NCBI RefSeq assembly: GCF_003945595.2 | Contig: NW_024104437.1 | Coordinates: forward strand, 812,563-876,562 | Length of the DNA: 64,000 nucleotides | DNA from: Pipra filicauda | Lineage: Eukaryota > Chordata > Aves > Passeriformes > Pipridae | Reading direction: 5' to 3' | Part shown: in pieces, positions 25,401 to 39,395 of the stretch | Numbering within the stretch: the first letter of the stretch is position 1 | Layout of the letters: each line of letters begins with the position of its first letter | Notes under the pieces: generated by a model | Told to the model about the DNA's origin: nothing | Databases searched by the model: none | The model's input: the letters and a program-made list of their open reading frames with translations, nothing else | Translations under genes and position numbers: made by a program

Positions 25401-28400
25401 TTAGCCATGAGTCCCAAAGGGAAATCCAATGCACTATCTGGACAGAAACAGCTGTGCTCCAGCCAGGGCTCACACATCACCAGTGCCCCAAGCCTCTCAC
25501 AGGTCCCCTGCTCAGCACTCAGGACTGTCCTCTCCCTTGGAGTAACAGCCTCTCCCCACCACCCAAGTAAGTACCCGTAGTCTCTGTGTTGCCACCACCC
25601 TCCTGGAGCCAGGGCACGCATGCTCAGCCCAGCCTTGAGGGTTCTGCAATATTTTTCTTAGTATTTCTAACAACAGTTACGTGATCACACATTTATCTCC
25701 ATAGCTGGCACCTGAGCTTAGAGCAATTTTTTTTTCAAAATATCTTGTCAAGACACAGTAGCATAAGCAATATCTCTGAATTACAGCCAATCTTACAATT
25801 ATGTTCTGCCATTCCTGTCTTTAGTGCCTTTATGGCAGTAAGTCACTCTACCTGTTCAATTAATCAATAAGAAGAGTTTTGCTTACAAGGTATAAATGTA
25901 TCTCTTTTAAACAGCTATAGGAACACAAGTGCACAAATACCCACTCATACTCACACACACAGGGTCCTGGAGCATCATCTTCCACTCCCACTCAGGAACT
26001 GCCCAAATAACCATATCTGAGATGGATGGCTGTCCCTCTCAGGAAAAAACCACATATGGATGTAGACTAATCCAGAATGTTATTGTTCATCCACAGATCA
26101 ACTGCTGTAAATGTAGAAACATTTAAACTGAAAAAAAATAAGCAAGAAATTGTGTGGGGAAAAAGAAAAGGAGTGATGGGACTTTCTATGATGTGGTCAC
26201 ATGCTGACCTGCTCTTCTTCATGCTGACCTTTCAGCTCCTTCAAGCGTGAAAAATTGAAAAGGGTGATCTATTAAACATGACAAATGTTGCAACAAAGCA
26301 CTGTATGTCTTGGGGACAGCAAGAGAGTATCTTTGGTGATTACACTTCTGAAAAGGATTAATTTATTTAAGTAAAAGGCCTGGGCTGGTGCCAAGGAGAG
26401 GAGAGGAAACTGGCCTCCAAGGGCAACGCTGATGGGCTCCTCAGACACAGACTAATCCCTCAGTTTCTCCAGAGGTTGCAGCCACATTGAGCAGCATCAG
26501 CAGTGGGCTTGGACTACCGTGATGGGCTGGCAGCGGCAATTACTTTCCCAGAATGTAGGAAGGTTGAGAATCCAATCCCTGGGATGCTTCTCTTTATCTT
26601 TGTGCCCTAGGACTGGTGCATAGCACCAAGGGACAGCTCTGTTGTCCACCCAAAGATGTTGTAGATGTGGAAGCAGTGGAAGGAGTAATTAAAATATGAA
26701 AGTCAATCCAGACCTATGGTGAGAGCCCCATTGCAGTTGTAAGCTGGAAGAAAGGTTCTGAGCAACTGCAGATCCCCAGCTACATCAAGAGTGAGATCAG
26801 GGCACTGGCATCCTTCTATCCTTTCTCTCTCAGTAAATTGAAGTCATTGCTGTCACTGAAGCCACCTGAATTATTTTCACTTCTTTTCTAACACTCTACA
26901 AGAAATGTGGATTTTACTTCCTGGACTGCCCTTAGCTCGAAACCAGTCAACAACAGGCACCTCAAGCAGTCCAAAACTCTCCTGCTGCCACCAGGCAGCA
27001 GGACTGCCCATGGCTCTGAAGTTTCTTTTCATACATATGTATGGAATCAATGAATTTTGGTGTTAGTACTTTCCAAAAGTGATTAAAAACTATGCCAAGA
27101 GCTTTAACTAAAGTACTTTAATAATTACAGTCCATAAACCAGAAAATTGTTCACCCTGCCACTAAACCAGCAACTATAAAGAGCTAGAGTTAAGTACCTA
27201 CTTAATTCAGGAAGAAAATCAGACCTTTCCGTGCATAGTCCAGAAAGCTCACCATGTACTAAACATTTATTCCAATTAGCACTTCACTCACTCTAAAGTT
27301 TCTAAAAAATAAGCCCAGCAGGCAACATGGAGCACTGGAATGGGTTAGTACAGAATATTTCAGAGTACCTCTCAACCCTTGAACATCACAAACAATGCTA
27401 AATTGATTACTCTTTTATATCATCCCGGCAAAGACGAATGCCCCCTCCTGTCCCCTATATCCCTGGTACTGCCCAGCTTTTCAGGTTGGTTGCTGGTAGA
27501 AAGAAGCCCTGATGTCACTGTGCCATGGTGGCTTCTGCGGGTTACAAAGCTTTTTTGGAAACACCTTCCCATCTGACTTGCACACCAGCACCACAGCATG
27601 ACCCCTGCACCCAGGAGCCTGGAGAACCATCCCATGGTTTCCAGTTGAGAAGGGGTAACAACTCTGGGCTGCACAAACTCTGGGTTGCATCCCTGGGCAT
27701 GTGGCACTAAATCCTATGTTGTGACACGTCCCAACAACTAGCACCAGCAGCAAAAGCCTCCAAACTAGCCTGGTGCCAAGAGCAAAAGCTCTTTCCCTAA
27801 CCACCACAGTTGATACTTAGACTGTTTGTACAGAGTGTACAGGTGTACAGCCCCCTTAACTAGACTATTTATTTTTTTGTCACATTAATTTATAGTAAGG
27901 CACACTTCCTGCAAGAGGGTAGCTCCAGCAATACTTCTGCCCTGACTTCACATCACAGTACAAGATCAGCTTCACATAAGCTTCAAAACTGAAAGAGCCT
28001 GGCCCCAGGCTCTGCTCATGGAGCATCTCTGGAGGATCAGTAACCTCATTCCCTGTGGGAAGGTTCCTCAAGCAGCCTCTGCCCAGTTCCCCACTCTTGT
28101 CTCTCATCTTGTTCTCTTTATATTAAACAGTTTTCATTCTGGCATAAAAATTGCAAGTGCAGCCCAAATTGATCCCCTCCATACCTTCAGTCCCCTGAGG
28201 TTAACAAGCAGGTCTCTACCTCACAGTTTTGTAGGTCCATTATGCTTTTTGATTAGCAGCTCCTTCCCAAACTCAGTGGCTTTGGAATAAATTCAGAAGG
28301 TTTGATAGCTAGCATTTTTAAAACTGATTGTTAAAGTGTTTTGCAAATTGCATAAAAATTATTCATATTTCAGCTTGATTTATAAGCACCAGAATCCCTG

Positions 28401-31400
28401 GGCTTCATTAGTTGCAGCAAACACCCCAGCAATGGGACTGGAGGTGATTCCACCAGAACTCTATTTTTTTCAGCCTTTCCCACTCAGGCATCTGTGCTGT
28501 GCTCTGCAGGGCCCAGCAATCCTCATTGCTCATGCAGTTGTTCAAGTCCAAAGGGAATAAATCATGGACCAGCCTAATGACACTCCACCCCCCTCGATTT
28601 CCCCATTCATTTCAGACATTTCCCTCGCACCAGGAGGACACAGTAAACAACATGCACAGCAGTGTCCCACTCTGCCACCGTCAGCCCAAGATCAGGCTGG
28701 CCTGGGGCGAACTGCTCTGCTGAATCAGATGCTGATTTTCCCCATCCAGGTCTGGATTGCCTCCTGGTGACCCAGCCAACACAGAAAAGTGATTGGGGAC
28801 CCCTGATACAGGACTAGCCATGTAAACATTGCAGGCTCAGGTGGAATAAATGGGCCCTATGAGTCAAAGTGGAGTAGTGTGAGCTGTCCCTATATAACAG
28901 TAGCAATTACTTTTACATCAAACTACTAAGCACAGAAACCTCAGGCAGCATAACCTGAGGGACAGTAAGGAACTATTATATGTTCTTTTATAAAAGATTC
29001 TATTGAAGTAATAGATTAAAAAGCAAAAAGGCTGTTGTAGCCTGTGATATACAAAGTATGAATTGACCCATTCATTTAATGGCATCCCTTATTCCCTTTT
29101 CTTGCAGTTGGAGCCAGCCTTTGTATGTTGAAAAGCTGTCCATGGCCAGCTTTTATAGGATACGGGAGTGGTGGGAGCTGCCCTGTGGGAAATGGGGAGT
29201 AAAGTCAGACCAAGTGGGCAGCTGCTGCCATTGCTCAGTGCTCTGGAATGCAGCACGTGCCTGCACATGGACAGACACGTGTCCAAGGCAGAGAGAGACG
29301 GGCAGCTCCATCACTGGTGCTGACTCTTCCTCGCAGCCTCACTGTTGGGAAAGGACTTGGACCTGTGATCCTCGTGGCCGCTCCAGCCCCCAGCAGGTTT
29401 GCTGCCAGGCTGGTGGGACCATACCACTGGCATGTAGGGTATGTCAGCCATGCAGGCATGGCCCTGCTAAAGCTCTTCTGCTCTGTATACAAAGTTATTT
29501 ATAGGCAGAGTTGTTTTATCTATAACCCAGGAAAAAATGCAAACATCGTGTTTTCCAAGGTCTTTCAGTAGAAAAGTCATTCATCAGCATAATAAAAAAC
29601 AAAATGCTTTAAAAGGGAAAAATTTGGCCTCTAAGTCATAAATAATATACATAATCATAGAAGTCTTATCATTAGCTAATATTGCACTATTTAAATTACT
29701 GTGTAAGTATGTGGCCTTAGGGAACTACCAGATATTTTATGATGTCTAATGGAATCAGGGCATGAAAACACAGAACAAAACTGGCACAGGAGAAACTACC
29801 AAGTCATAAGAACTCAAGTCACAGCAACACAGTTACATAGACTGACCTACAGCTTAGGTAACCCAATCAATTCAATCCATAAAAAGTAAAGAAAACTAGA
29901 ATTACATAAACTTATAATAGTAGTATGAGAAAATCAATTCATTAAAAAAAAAGTCAAATTTTGAGTCTTTGGCAGAGAGGAGATATTCTGCCTGGGCTGC
30001 TATCTTCCAGGTGTCTGGTCAGACTAACACCACCTGGAGTCATCTTCTCAACAATAAGACTTTTCCACCAAGAAGATCACTAATTTCTTCTCTGTGAGTT
30101 CATTATGTCTTTTTAAGTAATTTTCCGCTTTGAAACAAACTTTTTTGACAAATGCTGTGTAGCATGTCACTGTCAGCAACTCAAAGGACACATAGCCTTA
30201 TTCAATATTGGGAATCATAATCAATGGATAAGTCTATACTTGGACTTATAGAAGCTCTGAAAGCACAAATGTCCCAAATGACAGCAAAGGAACTCCTCAA
30301 AAGATGCATTAAGGAACAGGATGGCACCAGGATCCCAAAGTGACAAACACTAAGCACAAATTACCAATCACTAGTCCCAAGAACTGGGAAGAACCCATTT
30401 TAGGGCACAGCCGAAAACATAATGTGAATATCCTGCATAGGATGACAGTACAAAAAAGGAAGCAAGGGACCACAAAAGGCAGTTGTGGACCCTTCAAGGC
30501 CAGGGTCAAAGGACAAAGAGAGAAAATAATTGCTCCAGTATCACCTCCTTTGATGTTCTTAACATGAGCAGCATTGCTGTGTATCTGCAGAAGTTCCTCC
30601 ATCATATCCGGCAGAGAAAGAGCTCTGTCCTTGAGGTTCCCATTTGCCACATTCTGTCACTGCAGCCCAAGCAGTTGCCTCTATGAGGGTACCTTTTACT
30701 ATGTCATTGGGTAAAGAAAATCAGGATTTTAAAAGCAATGTGTGTGTGTGTGCGTGTCCTCTCCGTTTCAGCTTCCCTCCATGACTCGATGATGCTGCAA
30801 TACTCAGAGGCACATCCAGTCATTATGGATTAAAGGTAAGTCCTCACCCCCTGCAAACATTTATACAATACAGAGAGAGAGCAAGAATACCCAGTAGCCC
30901 AATGGTTAGAAAGATGAATGTTAGTGTCCCAGGTTCAGTCCATGCTCCAGAGACTAGTGGGATACAAGTACAGAGCAGGATTCATCTCGTCCAAGTTTAG
31001 ATATTTACATTCCTCTTACTCATTCCAGACTTTTTGCAAAGGAGACCAGTGGGCACTTTTAGAAAGAGATTTTGCCCAACACCTTTAGGAATTAATTAAT
31101 TGTTCTGCAGAAACATCTAAACCTTTCCACTGACTAATAAAATATTCCCAGATGCCTTCAATTTCAGACATGTCCTGAGCATATCTATAGGATCAGTCTG
31201 CAAGAAGGAGCTAAGCAGGTAAACCCCAAGAGTTCAGCTGGAGTTCTTTGTTCTGTTATCTGTGTGCAACATCTCCACTCAGGTGCCCAGGCTGGGACAG
31301 GGGCTCAGCCCCACAGGCACACGGGAGGGAGCTGAGCTGCAGCTCTGCCAATCTGGGACAACCTAGAGGATTGCCACCAGTACTAATGAGGCAAGAAGGT

Positions 31401-32189
31401 GACCAGGCCCTTCTGAGAATCGAGACCTTCCTACCCAGGGACTTCTGCTGAGATCGAAACTCCCAGTGCCTGTTACTGCCCTCCACGTGCTGCCTGCCCT
31501 GATGCAGCCCCAGAACACACGTGCGGTGCTCAGACAGTAACACAAGAGTGAATGACTACGGGTGTCACAGGTTTAAAAGAACGAATATTTCGCAGTGCAT
31601 CTAACTAGCAGGTAATTAGTAATGTGTTTCCAAAGGTGTCATGTCGGTAACTTACAGTTTCTCTTTCCAAAGTTCACATTTGCATCGCAGATCCTGTGTC
31701 CTTTTTCAAAGAGATGGTTCTGCTTTTCACCGTGATGTGCATTCAATGCCTAGAGACCACAGCTCAGGGTCAGAGAAATAGTAACAGGTTCTTACAGAAT
31801 ATGGAGGAAATTGATACCTGGGTACTCCTTTCTTCCTTTGGGGACACAGAAGTAGAATTTTTTTCTACCTCATAGCACATGTGGTAGGATTGGTGAGGAA
31901 CAGAAAAGGAAACAGAACTTCCCTGCCTAAAAAGGGCACAGCAAAGAGGAGCTATACATGCATAGATACACACACATGCTCACAAAACCACATCCTAACA
32001 GTGGCACAAACAACTCTGTTCAGAGTCTAGCCACAAAGGCCTGATGTTCTGTCATACTGGGATCATTTTGTCTTTTTATCATGATACCCAAATTTTGCAT
32101 TATTTTTTTTCTTAGGGTAATCGTGACCTTGTATTTATGTATATCAAATGATCATTCTATTCTCAAGGAAATAAAAGGTGACTCATATG

Positions 32190-33255
32190 AAAACAACGAA
32201 GTAAACGTGTTTAGTAAGCACCGTCTGTACCATGCCTGACTACCAAAATACTCTTTAACTTCCTTGGTTTTTCTGAAAGATGATTAGGGGCTGGTGTAGA
32301 AGCCCAGAAGATAAGGGGTTCATGTGTAGGTCTCTGATAGCCAGATGGCTGTGGAGCCAACCAAGGATCGTTGGCTAAAACAGACACGGATTGTTGGTAA
32401 ATAACATGCTGTGGGAAAGAACAAGATGTGTCTGGAGAACGGGAACATATGGAGGTAGGGCAGCACTTTCCAGGGACAAACATCCTTTTTCTGGCTGCTG
32501 GAGATAAGAACAACACAGTCCAGCACAAGTGCAGGGACAAGACGGAAAAGTGGGAATGGACTGTGGGGGGAAACAAGACCACCCAAGACCCCCAAAGCCC
32601 CCAACCCATTTTCAGAAAGGTCTGAAAGAACAGACTGTATGTGATAACTAATTTGCATAAAAACTAAGAAACCTCTTCAGGGTAGAGAAAATTATCTACA
32701 AAAAGGTGCCCCCACCAAGCCCAGGCACTGCCCCCAGGATCCCGGTCATCCCATCAGCTGCACTGATGCTGGAACCAGGACTGGTGATTTCTTTCTTTCT
32801 TTTCTTTCTTTTCTTTCTTTCTTTTTCTTTCTCTTTCTTTCTTTCCTTCTTTCTTTCTTCGTTCTTTCTTTCTTTCTTCTCTTTCTTCTCTTTCTTTATT
32901 TCCTTCTTTCTCTCTTTTTCTTTTCTCTCTTTCTTTCTTTCTTTTTCTTTCTTTTTACTTTCTTTCTTTTTTTCTCTCTTCCTCACTTACTTCCTTCTCT
33001 CTCTATCTCTCTCCCCCCCTCTCTTTAATTCATCTCTTCCTTTCTTCTACTCCCTTTTACCTTACCACTTTATCCAAAACCCCCTGCCATGTGCTTATAT
33101 AGTAGATCAGGGACTAACATACCAATTTCCATGCCAAGTGTGTAATTTACTAATAAAACTTTGTGAGTTTTTGCAGACCCTCTGAGTTTTGTCGTTCCTT
33201 TGACCATAAGCATTTATGAATCTTGGGTGCTCCCTTCCTCTTAAGGGTGGGATGA
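32190..33255 (+). mobile_element. LTR-like element (candidate solo LTR of an endogenous retrovirus)
   Basis: The right part has the order expected of a retroviral LTR: a TATA-like TATATA at 33096-33101, AATAAA at 33152-33157, a GT/T-rich stretch just after it, then a U5-like segment to about 33250. The left part is a GC-richer, U3-like segment. No coding remnant lies next to it, so a solo LTR is likely. I could not fix the ends or find a target-site duplication; the left boundary may lie anywhere from 32190 to about 32560. A large pyrimidine tract has expanded inside it. Confidence 0.5.
32788..33025. repeat. TTTC-type pyrimidine microsatellite
   Basis: About 240 bases of almost pure pyrimidine on the + strand, mostly TTTC and TTTTC units with CT-rich interruptions toward the right. 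Open frames across it (Ser/Phe/Leu-rich on +, Lys/Glu-rich on -) are artefacts of the repeat. Confidence 0.95.
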
Positions 33256-36200
33256 CACAGCTGTTTTAACAGACAAATTAATTATACCTGTTATGCCCCC
33301 TGCACCACAAAGTGACATTGGTAGAAGAGTAGGATATTATGGTCATGATATGCATAGCTGAACTATATTTGTCTATTCCAGAATTAGCCCATCCAGGATT
33401 TTTCATATCATAAGAAAAAGGAGATTGCAGCACTACCTAACAACGACTGTAGCTACAACCTACTTGCACCATTCACAGCTCACTTAGACACTCCATTGCT
33501 ACTTAGTAAGTGACATAAAGGGTACAAAACAACCTGGGGCACACTGGAGGCGATTTTTTATTTCTTACCTAGGTGGTACCTTAATCAGTTGGGTTTGTAG
33601 TGTAGGGATTTTGAAAATAGGAATTCAAAAGTAATTTTTTTCCTAATCCCTTTTACTGACTACAGCATTTTTGTTTCCTTCTGATATTTCCTCCAAGGAA
33701 GCAAAAAAGCCTTTGAATTAAACAACGTTAGTTGTCTGTTACTGGATAGTACAAAGAGAGACAGAAATTAAGGACTAACAATATTCTGAAACTAGCATGA
33801 CCTTAAATTACAGCAGGTTAATAAATCACTTCAAATGTAAATCTCTGTCTGCTCTCACCTTGAGATCTGAATACCTTTAATCAAGTAGCATAATAGAAAT
33901 TTTGATGATCAAAGGCAGTAACTGCTGTTGGAGTGAGACTACAAGTTGGAGAGACAGCTGGGACTTAAAGTTTGGGCTGTTCAACAAAAAATACTTTGGA
34001 AATTCAGTCTCTCAGGAACTCATAAAACATAACAAAGTGTTGCAAAAGATTTCAGTATTTAACCAAAGCCATTGTAAAGCTTGTAAAGCCCAGCACGAGT
34101 GATCCAGGTGGGAATTCAGAGGCACCAAGGAGATAGGAAGAAAACAAAGAGACAAGTCACAAGATCAATGTTCACAAGCATGACTGTGGGATGGGTTGTG
34201 GCAGCCTGCATCCAGTAGGGCTCTTCTGTGATGTCATTCCCCTGGGACAAGAATGTTTGACACCACCAGAGTTCAGAGACCTGCACCTTGCAATGCAAGC
34301 ACACAGGGTGCTCAGTAAAGCCAAGACTCACAAACCTGAGAGAACCAATGATAAATGTGGTTTTTCAGCCCTGCTAAGGAACTAGAGGGCAGCTGCAGCA
34401 CCAGCATCCTGACACTGCTGTCCTGCAGCAGCTCTTTGTGGGAGCTGAGGCAAAGGTCCAATGTTGCTCATTCTATGATCTTTAACATCAATACAAGAAA
34501 TGCCTGTATGCACCTGAATTTTTTTTTTAATTATCTATATACCAAAACTCTGCAAGTATCAACAGGCATAAGCCTATTGATATCAACATATCATAAACCT
34601 TCAGTCTGAAAATCTGGGAGAAGGAAGACATAAGGGTGAACTCAAGACAGAAGAAAACTCAGTGTGGCATTAACCCCCTTTTCATACTTCCCTTCCTACA
34701 TGGACATTGTACTGTTAAATTTGAGGAGTTCACGTTTTCCTGGACATGTTCTTGTTCATGTATTTGCTCTCTAAGATCTTCATAGTGGCATGCAAGGCAG
34801 CATAAAGCTATCAGTTTTCTCCCTGTTTATCAGTATTATTGCTTACAGTCACAGAAACATCCTCATCTTAGAGGCATAATTTATGGGTGTGTCTGTCCCT
34901 CCCCACCTGGGAAGCTTCTAAAATGGGAAAAAAAATCCTTGCAAGAATGATAAGTTTTATAAAACTCCTAATCATATAAATCAGAGTAAACCTCCTGTGA
35001 AATAAAAATGAAAACTTGGCTCCACTGAAATCAAACATAAACCTTTTATTTCAAGGTAGACAGAATTTCACTTAAACCTGGAAGAGAAATGGGCTGAGGT
35101 GCCTGGTTTATTCTAGTGCAGGGGAAACATCCCCAGCAGAGTACCAGGCTACTTTAGCTCTTCAAGTCAAGGAACATAAAAGCCAGAGATCTCATGCCAA
35201 GTCCCCTGCTTGGCTCTACCCAAAATGAGGAGTAATTCTTATGTATCACACAGGATTTCAGCACGTTCTCAAATGCAAATACCTAGATTTGCTCCATCCA
35301 AAACAAAATAGTGGCTGCAGGTGTATGGAGTCCTGCAGCTCCTCTCTGCCCTGATGTCTCTGAAACTGAGCTGGCTGGGAATATGGATACCCACAGGGCA
35401 CCACCCCCCAGCTTAGAAGCATGATGCACAGCAGCCATTTCTGATTACCAGTGTAACAACTGCAGTCCAAATAACCCCTTCACATGAAATCAAAAGCAGG
35501 CTTGCCAAGTTGCCCTTCCCTGCTGCTTTGTGCCCCAGAATAGGCAACAATGAAGACACTTTGGCCATGGTTTTGTTTATCCAGCATTTTCTGATTGATA
35601 TATAAACCAGAGCACACTAAATGCATGTATCTGTGTGTGTATTTGTATGCAGTCCCACACATTTGAGCCAATTTCTTACAGCGGTCTGCACTAATAAATT
35701 TTGTCCATCGCTGGTCCTCAGGTTCCTTCAGTTTCTCAGCAGAGAACCTGGGAAACCAGCTCAAGGGGAAGGACTGCTGCTCTTTAAACACTGTGTGCCC
35801 CCCTTCATGAAATGCTGGTCTCAGGAGGAGGCAGAGCCTGGCTTGCAAAGGATGAGTAATTGCCTTCTGGAAGTGAGCTGCAACACTCTGAGCATCTGTG
35901 CCTCCAAAACGTAGTTTTCAGTCCCCATCTGCAGGCAGGTTGGAGCAGGGCAGCTCAGCACCCCAGGTGGGCTGGGGTAAAGCCATGGCACTGTAGGGGA
36001 GGATGAAGAACAGCTGTTCTGTGCAAATCACGGCAGAGATCTGCAGATAAATTCTAGTCTACCCTTCATCACTTAATCACCAGCCAGAGCTTTAAGAGTC
36101 TGGTCTCCTCACATGGATGTAAAGGGGCAGCTGTCGTGCAATTCTCTCACAGTCAGGCCCTGCAGAAACTTGGGGTGTGAATCAAGTACTGAGGCTGATG

Positions 36201-37744
36201 CCTTGCTCTGGTGACTCAAAGCACCCTTCAAACAACAGCAGCTTCCCAAGCCTCGCACCGGACTGGGATTTCACGACAGCTGGAAGTGAACTACCTGCTC
36301 AGACAGCAACATATGGATCAATTACATGAGCAAATCCAGATCAATTCCCAGATTTCCAGCTCAAGGAAACAACTAATAATGAATTTGGGGAGAAGGGTGC
36401 ATGCAGTTGAACTCAAGTTCCATGGCACCCATACAGTGTCTCACTGCTCCCTCAAACACCAATAACCACTAAGCTCCTGCTATACCAAAGATTTTATCTG
36501 CTTGCTAAATTGGTGCCCAAACTCTAATAAGACAGTAGGCAAATTTTCCTTACTCCCTACACTGGAAAGCGGTGATTGAGACCAAGGTTTTGAGCTTCAG
36601 CCCAAGGCAAAAGAAAAGCTCAACTCAATCAATACTTTCAGGAAAGATACTCTTCCCTTTGACTGAGGAAGCATGAGGAATCCAGAGGTTTTCATTAAAG
36701 TCCACCTTCCAGCCCTTCCTTGTTTTAGGAGGTTTCACCATTGTTTAAGTACTCTCCCTCGCCTGCTCACAGACAGCTTGCTAATATAGGTAATATTACT
36801 CAAATTTGTCTAGAGCAATTTAAAATCCCATCAACATCACCAAACCGAAAAGGATAACATTAAACCTTAAGTCCACCTAGTCAAGAACTGTACTTTCACT
36901 AGTTTCTAATGAAAATTACTTTGTACTAAGTTTGTCTTCATTTTTTTGTTGTGACACAGTCCTTTAATTAATACATTTTTACAGCCAAAGTAATGGGTTT
37001 TCTCTGTCATATCTGCCTGATAATATATCTTCTAGGAAAAATGAGATTAATCATTATTTTAAAACATTGGCTTCATGGCTTTTTTTATTTAATTTATGAT
37101 ATCTGCATAGATAAATCAAAAAAACCCAGTTTCCATCACCTTCCCAGAATGGGATTAATTTACCATAACAAAAATGGATGGGGGCATCAGAAGTGCTTGC
37201 TCCAAATATTCTCACAGTGACTAATAACATGAATATGAAAGGCTATCTTCACTGATTCTAAGTTACAGATAGATCTTGGCAGAAAGGAAGACAGAGGAAA
37301 TGAATGTAATCACTGCAAAATATGTAAAAATGACAGAGAGAGCAAAGTCTAGACAATATGAGATGATTGCCTTGCTCTCCAGCTTGGAATGCAAAGCTCA
37401 TCTTCTGATTGTTCTGAGGTTTCAGCTGCTGAACACACTTCTCTCTTCAAACCCATATGGGCAAGTAATTTGCCATATGTTTTAGTACATGGCTCAAGTA
37501 CCCATAGATGTACCACTGCTAATGCTGAAAATAGAAAAAAAGCAAGAAGTGCCACCCATGTCTCTCTGACACATTAACAAGAGGGTGGAGCATTCCAGGA
37601 TTGTTTTAAAAACAATACCAGCCCTCTGGATGGTATCTTCTCCCTCTCCATGCCATGTGAGCTTTCCCTGACTCCCAGAGTCCTGGCCACAAAGAAAGCA
37701 ATCTGGGGCTTTGGGTTGATGGCAAGTTGAATATGAGTCAACAG

Positions 37745-38140
37745 TGTGCCTGGGCAGCCAAAAGGGCCAACTGTGTCATGGGTAGCACCAGGCACAGCAT
37801 CGCTGGCCCCTTGAGGGAGGCGGTTGTCCTGCTGCACATTGCATTGGTATGACTGCACCTGTAATACTGTGTGCAGCTTTGGAAGGCTCAATATAAAAAG
37901 AATATAAAGCATCCAGAGATGTCTAGAGAGTGTCCAGAGAAAGGTAACCAACATGGGGAAATGTTCGGAGCACAAGGAGTGGCTGAGGTCACTTGGCTTG
38001 TTCAGTCTAGAGAACGGAAGGCTGAGCGGTGACCTCATGGCAGTCTAAAGCTTCCTCAGAGGGAGAGGGGGAGGTGGTGATCTTCTCTCTCTGGTGATCT
38101 GTGACAGAACAAAAGGAAATGGTCTTGTTCTAAGTCTTTC
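37745..38140 (+). mobile_element. CR1 LINE fragment, old, + orientation
   Basis: Diverged CR1 ORF2 3' portion in sense orientation. It runs through sequence equivalent to the [12 protein letters not shown] region, then [12 protein letters not shown]...FGSP, then the segment beginning TTGTTCAGTCTAGAGAA and the GTGACAGAACAAAAGGAAATGG end block. Frames are broken by indels, and the terminal ATTCTATG repeats are absent. Confidence 0.8.
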
Positions 38141-39214
38141 TTCTCCCCCCGTGCACGCAGCACACACTTCTCCTCCTGTGTCTCAGCAATCCATTTTTCT
38201 GCTCCTCCCAACCACATCATGATTCCTCTCTCTGCCAAGTTCATTCACACACGAAGACATCACTCCATCATAAAGCCAACATCTCCTGCAAATATTAAAA
38301 GACAGTGTCAGCTGACGATGGCTTATTCAAAGGAGGGTGTGCAAAATTTCTAAATATATTGAAAAAAAGTCTGTTATTATTGAGTGGAGTAAAGCCTAAA
38401 CAGCCTGTACGACTTCATGTACTTACTTTTGTTTTGCTGATACACGGTTCACCTGAAGGGTTGTGAAAACTCAGAGCTCCTGGTTTAAATCATGCTGGGG
38501 ACACTTGCATACAGGATATCTCTGGTCCTTTGGGTTTGGTTATATTGATGCTGGCTGTAACTATTTGCAAAACCGTAGTTTTCAAACATTCAATAATTTA
38601 CTCCTGCTTAAATCTGACATCTTAAGCCAAAAAGGCAGGACTTCAATGTACCTTCAAGTAAAAATTTGCAACCTGATACTAAGATTATTGTCTCTACAAC
38701 ATCAACTAAAAATAGTAGTATCACAGGCATAACCAGATAATCCTGCTGCTGGTATTAAAAAAAAAGTGCATTAGTACAGTACAAAAATATTGAGAATAGG
38801 AATATTCTTAGAAGAATAATACTCTTATAAAGAATAAGAAGAAATGGTGCTTCTAGCTGATAACTCTGTAGTGCCTGCACACAGAATGCCCCGTGCTCAG
38901 CCTGTGGCAGCCCCAAGCAGAGGAGTGTTCTGTGTGTGCATACCCTCACAGCTCTATCCCAAAGGCTCTGGTAATGTTTTCTCAAATAACAACTTCATTT
39001 GAGTAGCATCACAGGGAATTAACAGTCCTGCAGTCTTACCTGTTGATCTTTGTTGGGTTTTGTCTTTCGGTTTTGTGTTTTGATAAAATGAAAGCCTTTG
39101 CATTTTTAGAGCATAGACCCACATATACAAGGAAATCCGAGGCTGAAGTAGGCACTTTGTGTCCATTGCCCCTTGTCTTCTCCACGTGGTGCCTTGTGAA
39201 GAGAGAGCCTCCAT

Positions 39215-39395
39215 CCCTTTTGTAGCCACCCCTTAAGTACTGTAATACTGTGATGAGGTCCTCCAGAGCCTTCTCTTCTCAAGGGAGGAGAAACCTAAGT
39301 CCTTTAGTCTTTCCTCATAGGGCAGGTGTAGATGGTGACTTGATCATCTCCTGGGTCCTATTCTGGATCCTCTTCACCCTGTTTGCAGCTGCATC
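39215..39395 (-). mobile_element. CR1 LINE fragment, old, - orientation
   Basis: The antisense of the CR1 stretch that normally reads as glycine/arginine-rich ORF2 end. Recognisable blocks are TGATGAGGTCCTCCAGAGCC, TTCTCTTCTCAAGG and CTTTAGTCTTTCCTCATAGG, then CTGGATCCTCTTC. It is heavily diverged and short. Confidence 0.7.

Noticed and set aside
29079..29571. Overlapping 141-, 107- and 85-codon open frames in a GC-richer patch
   Set aside because: Higher GC lowers stop frequency on both strands. The predicted peptides are Trp/Cys-rich and low quality, with no shared frame or family match.
32696..33185. 159-codon Ser/Phe/Leu-rich frame on + and 96-codon Lys/Glu-rich frame on -
   Set aside because: Both are translations of the TTTC/CT microsatellite, not genes.
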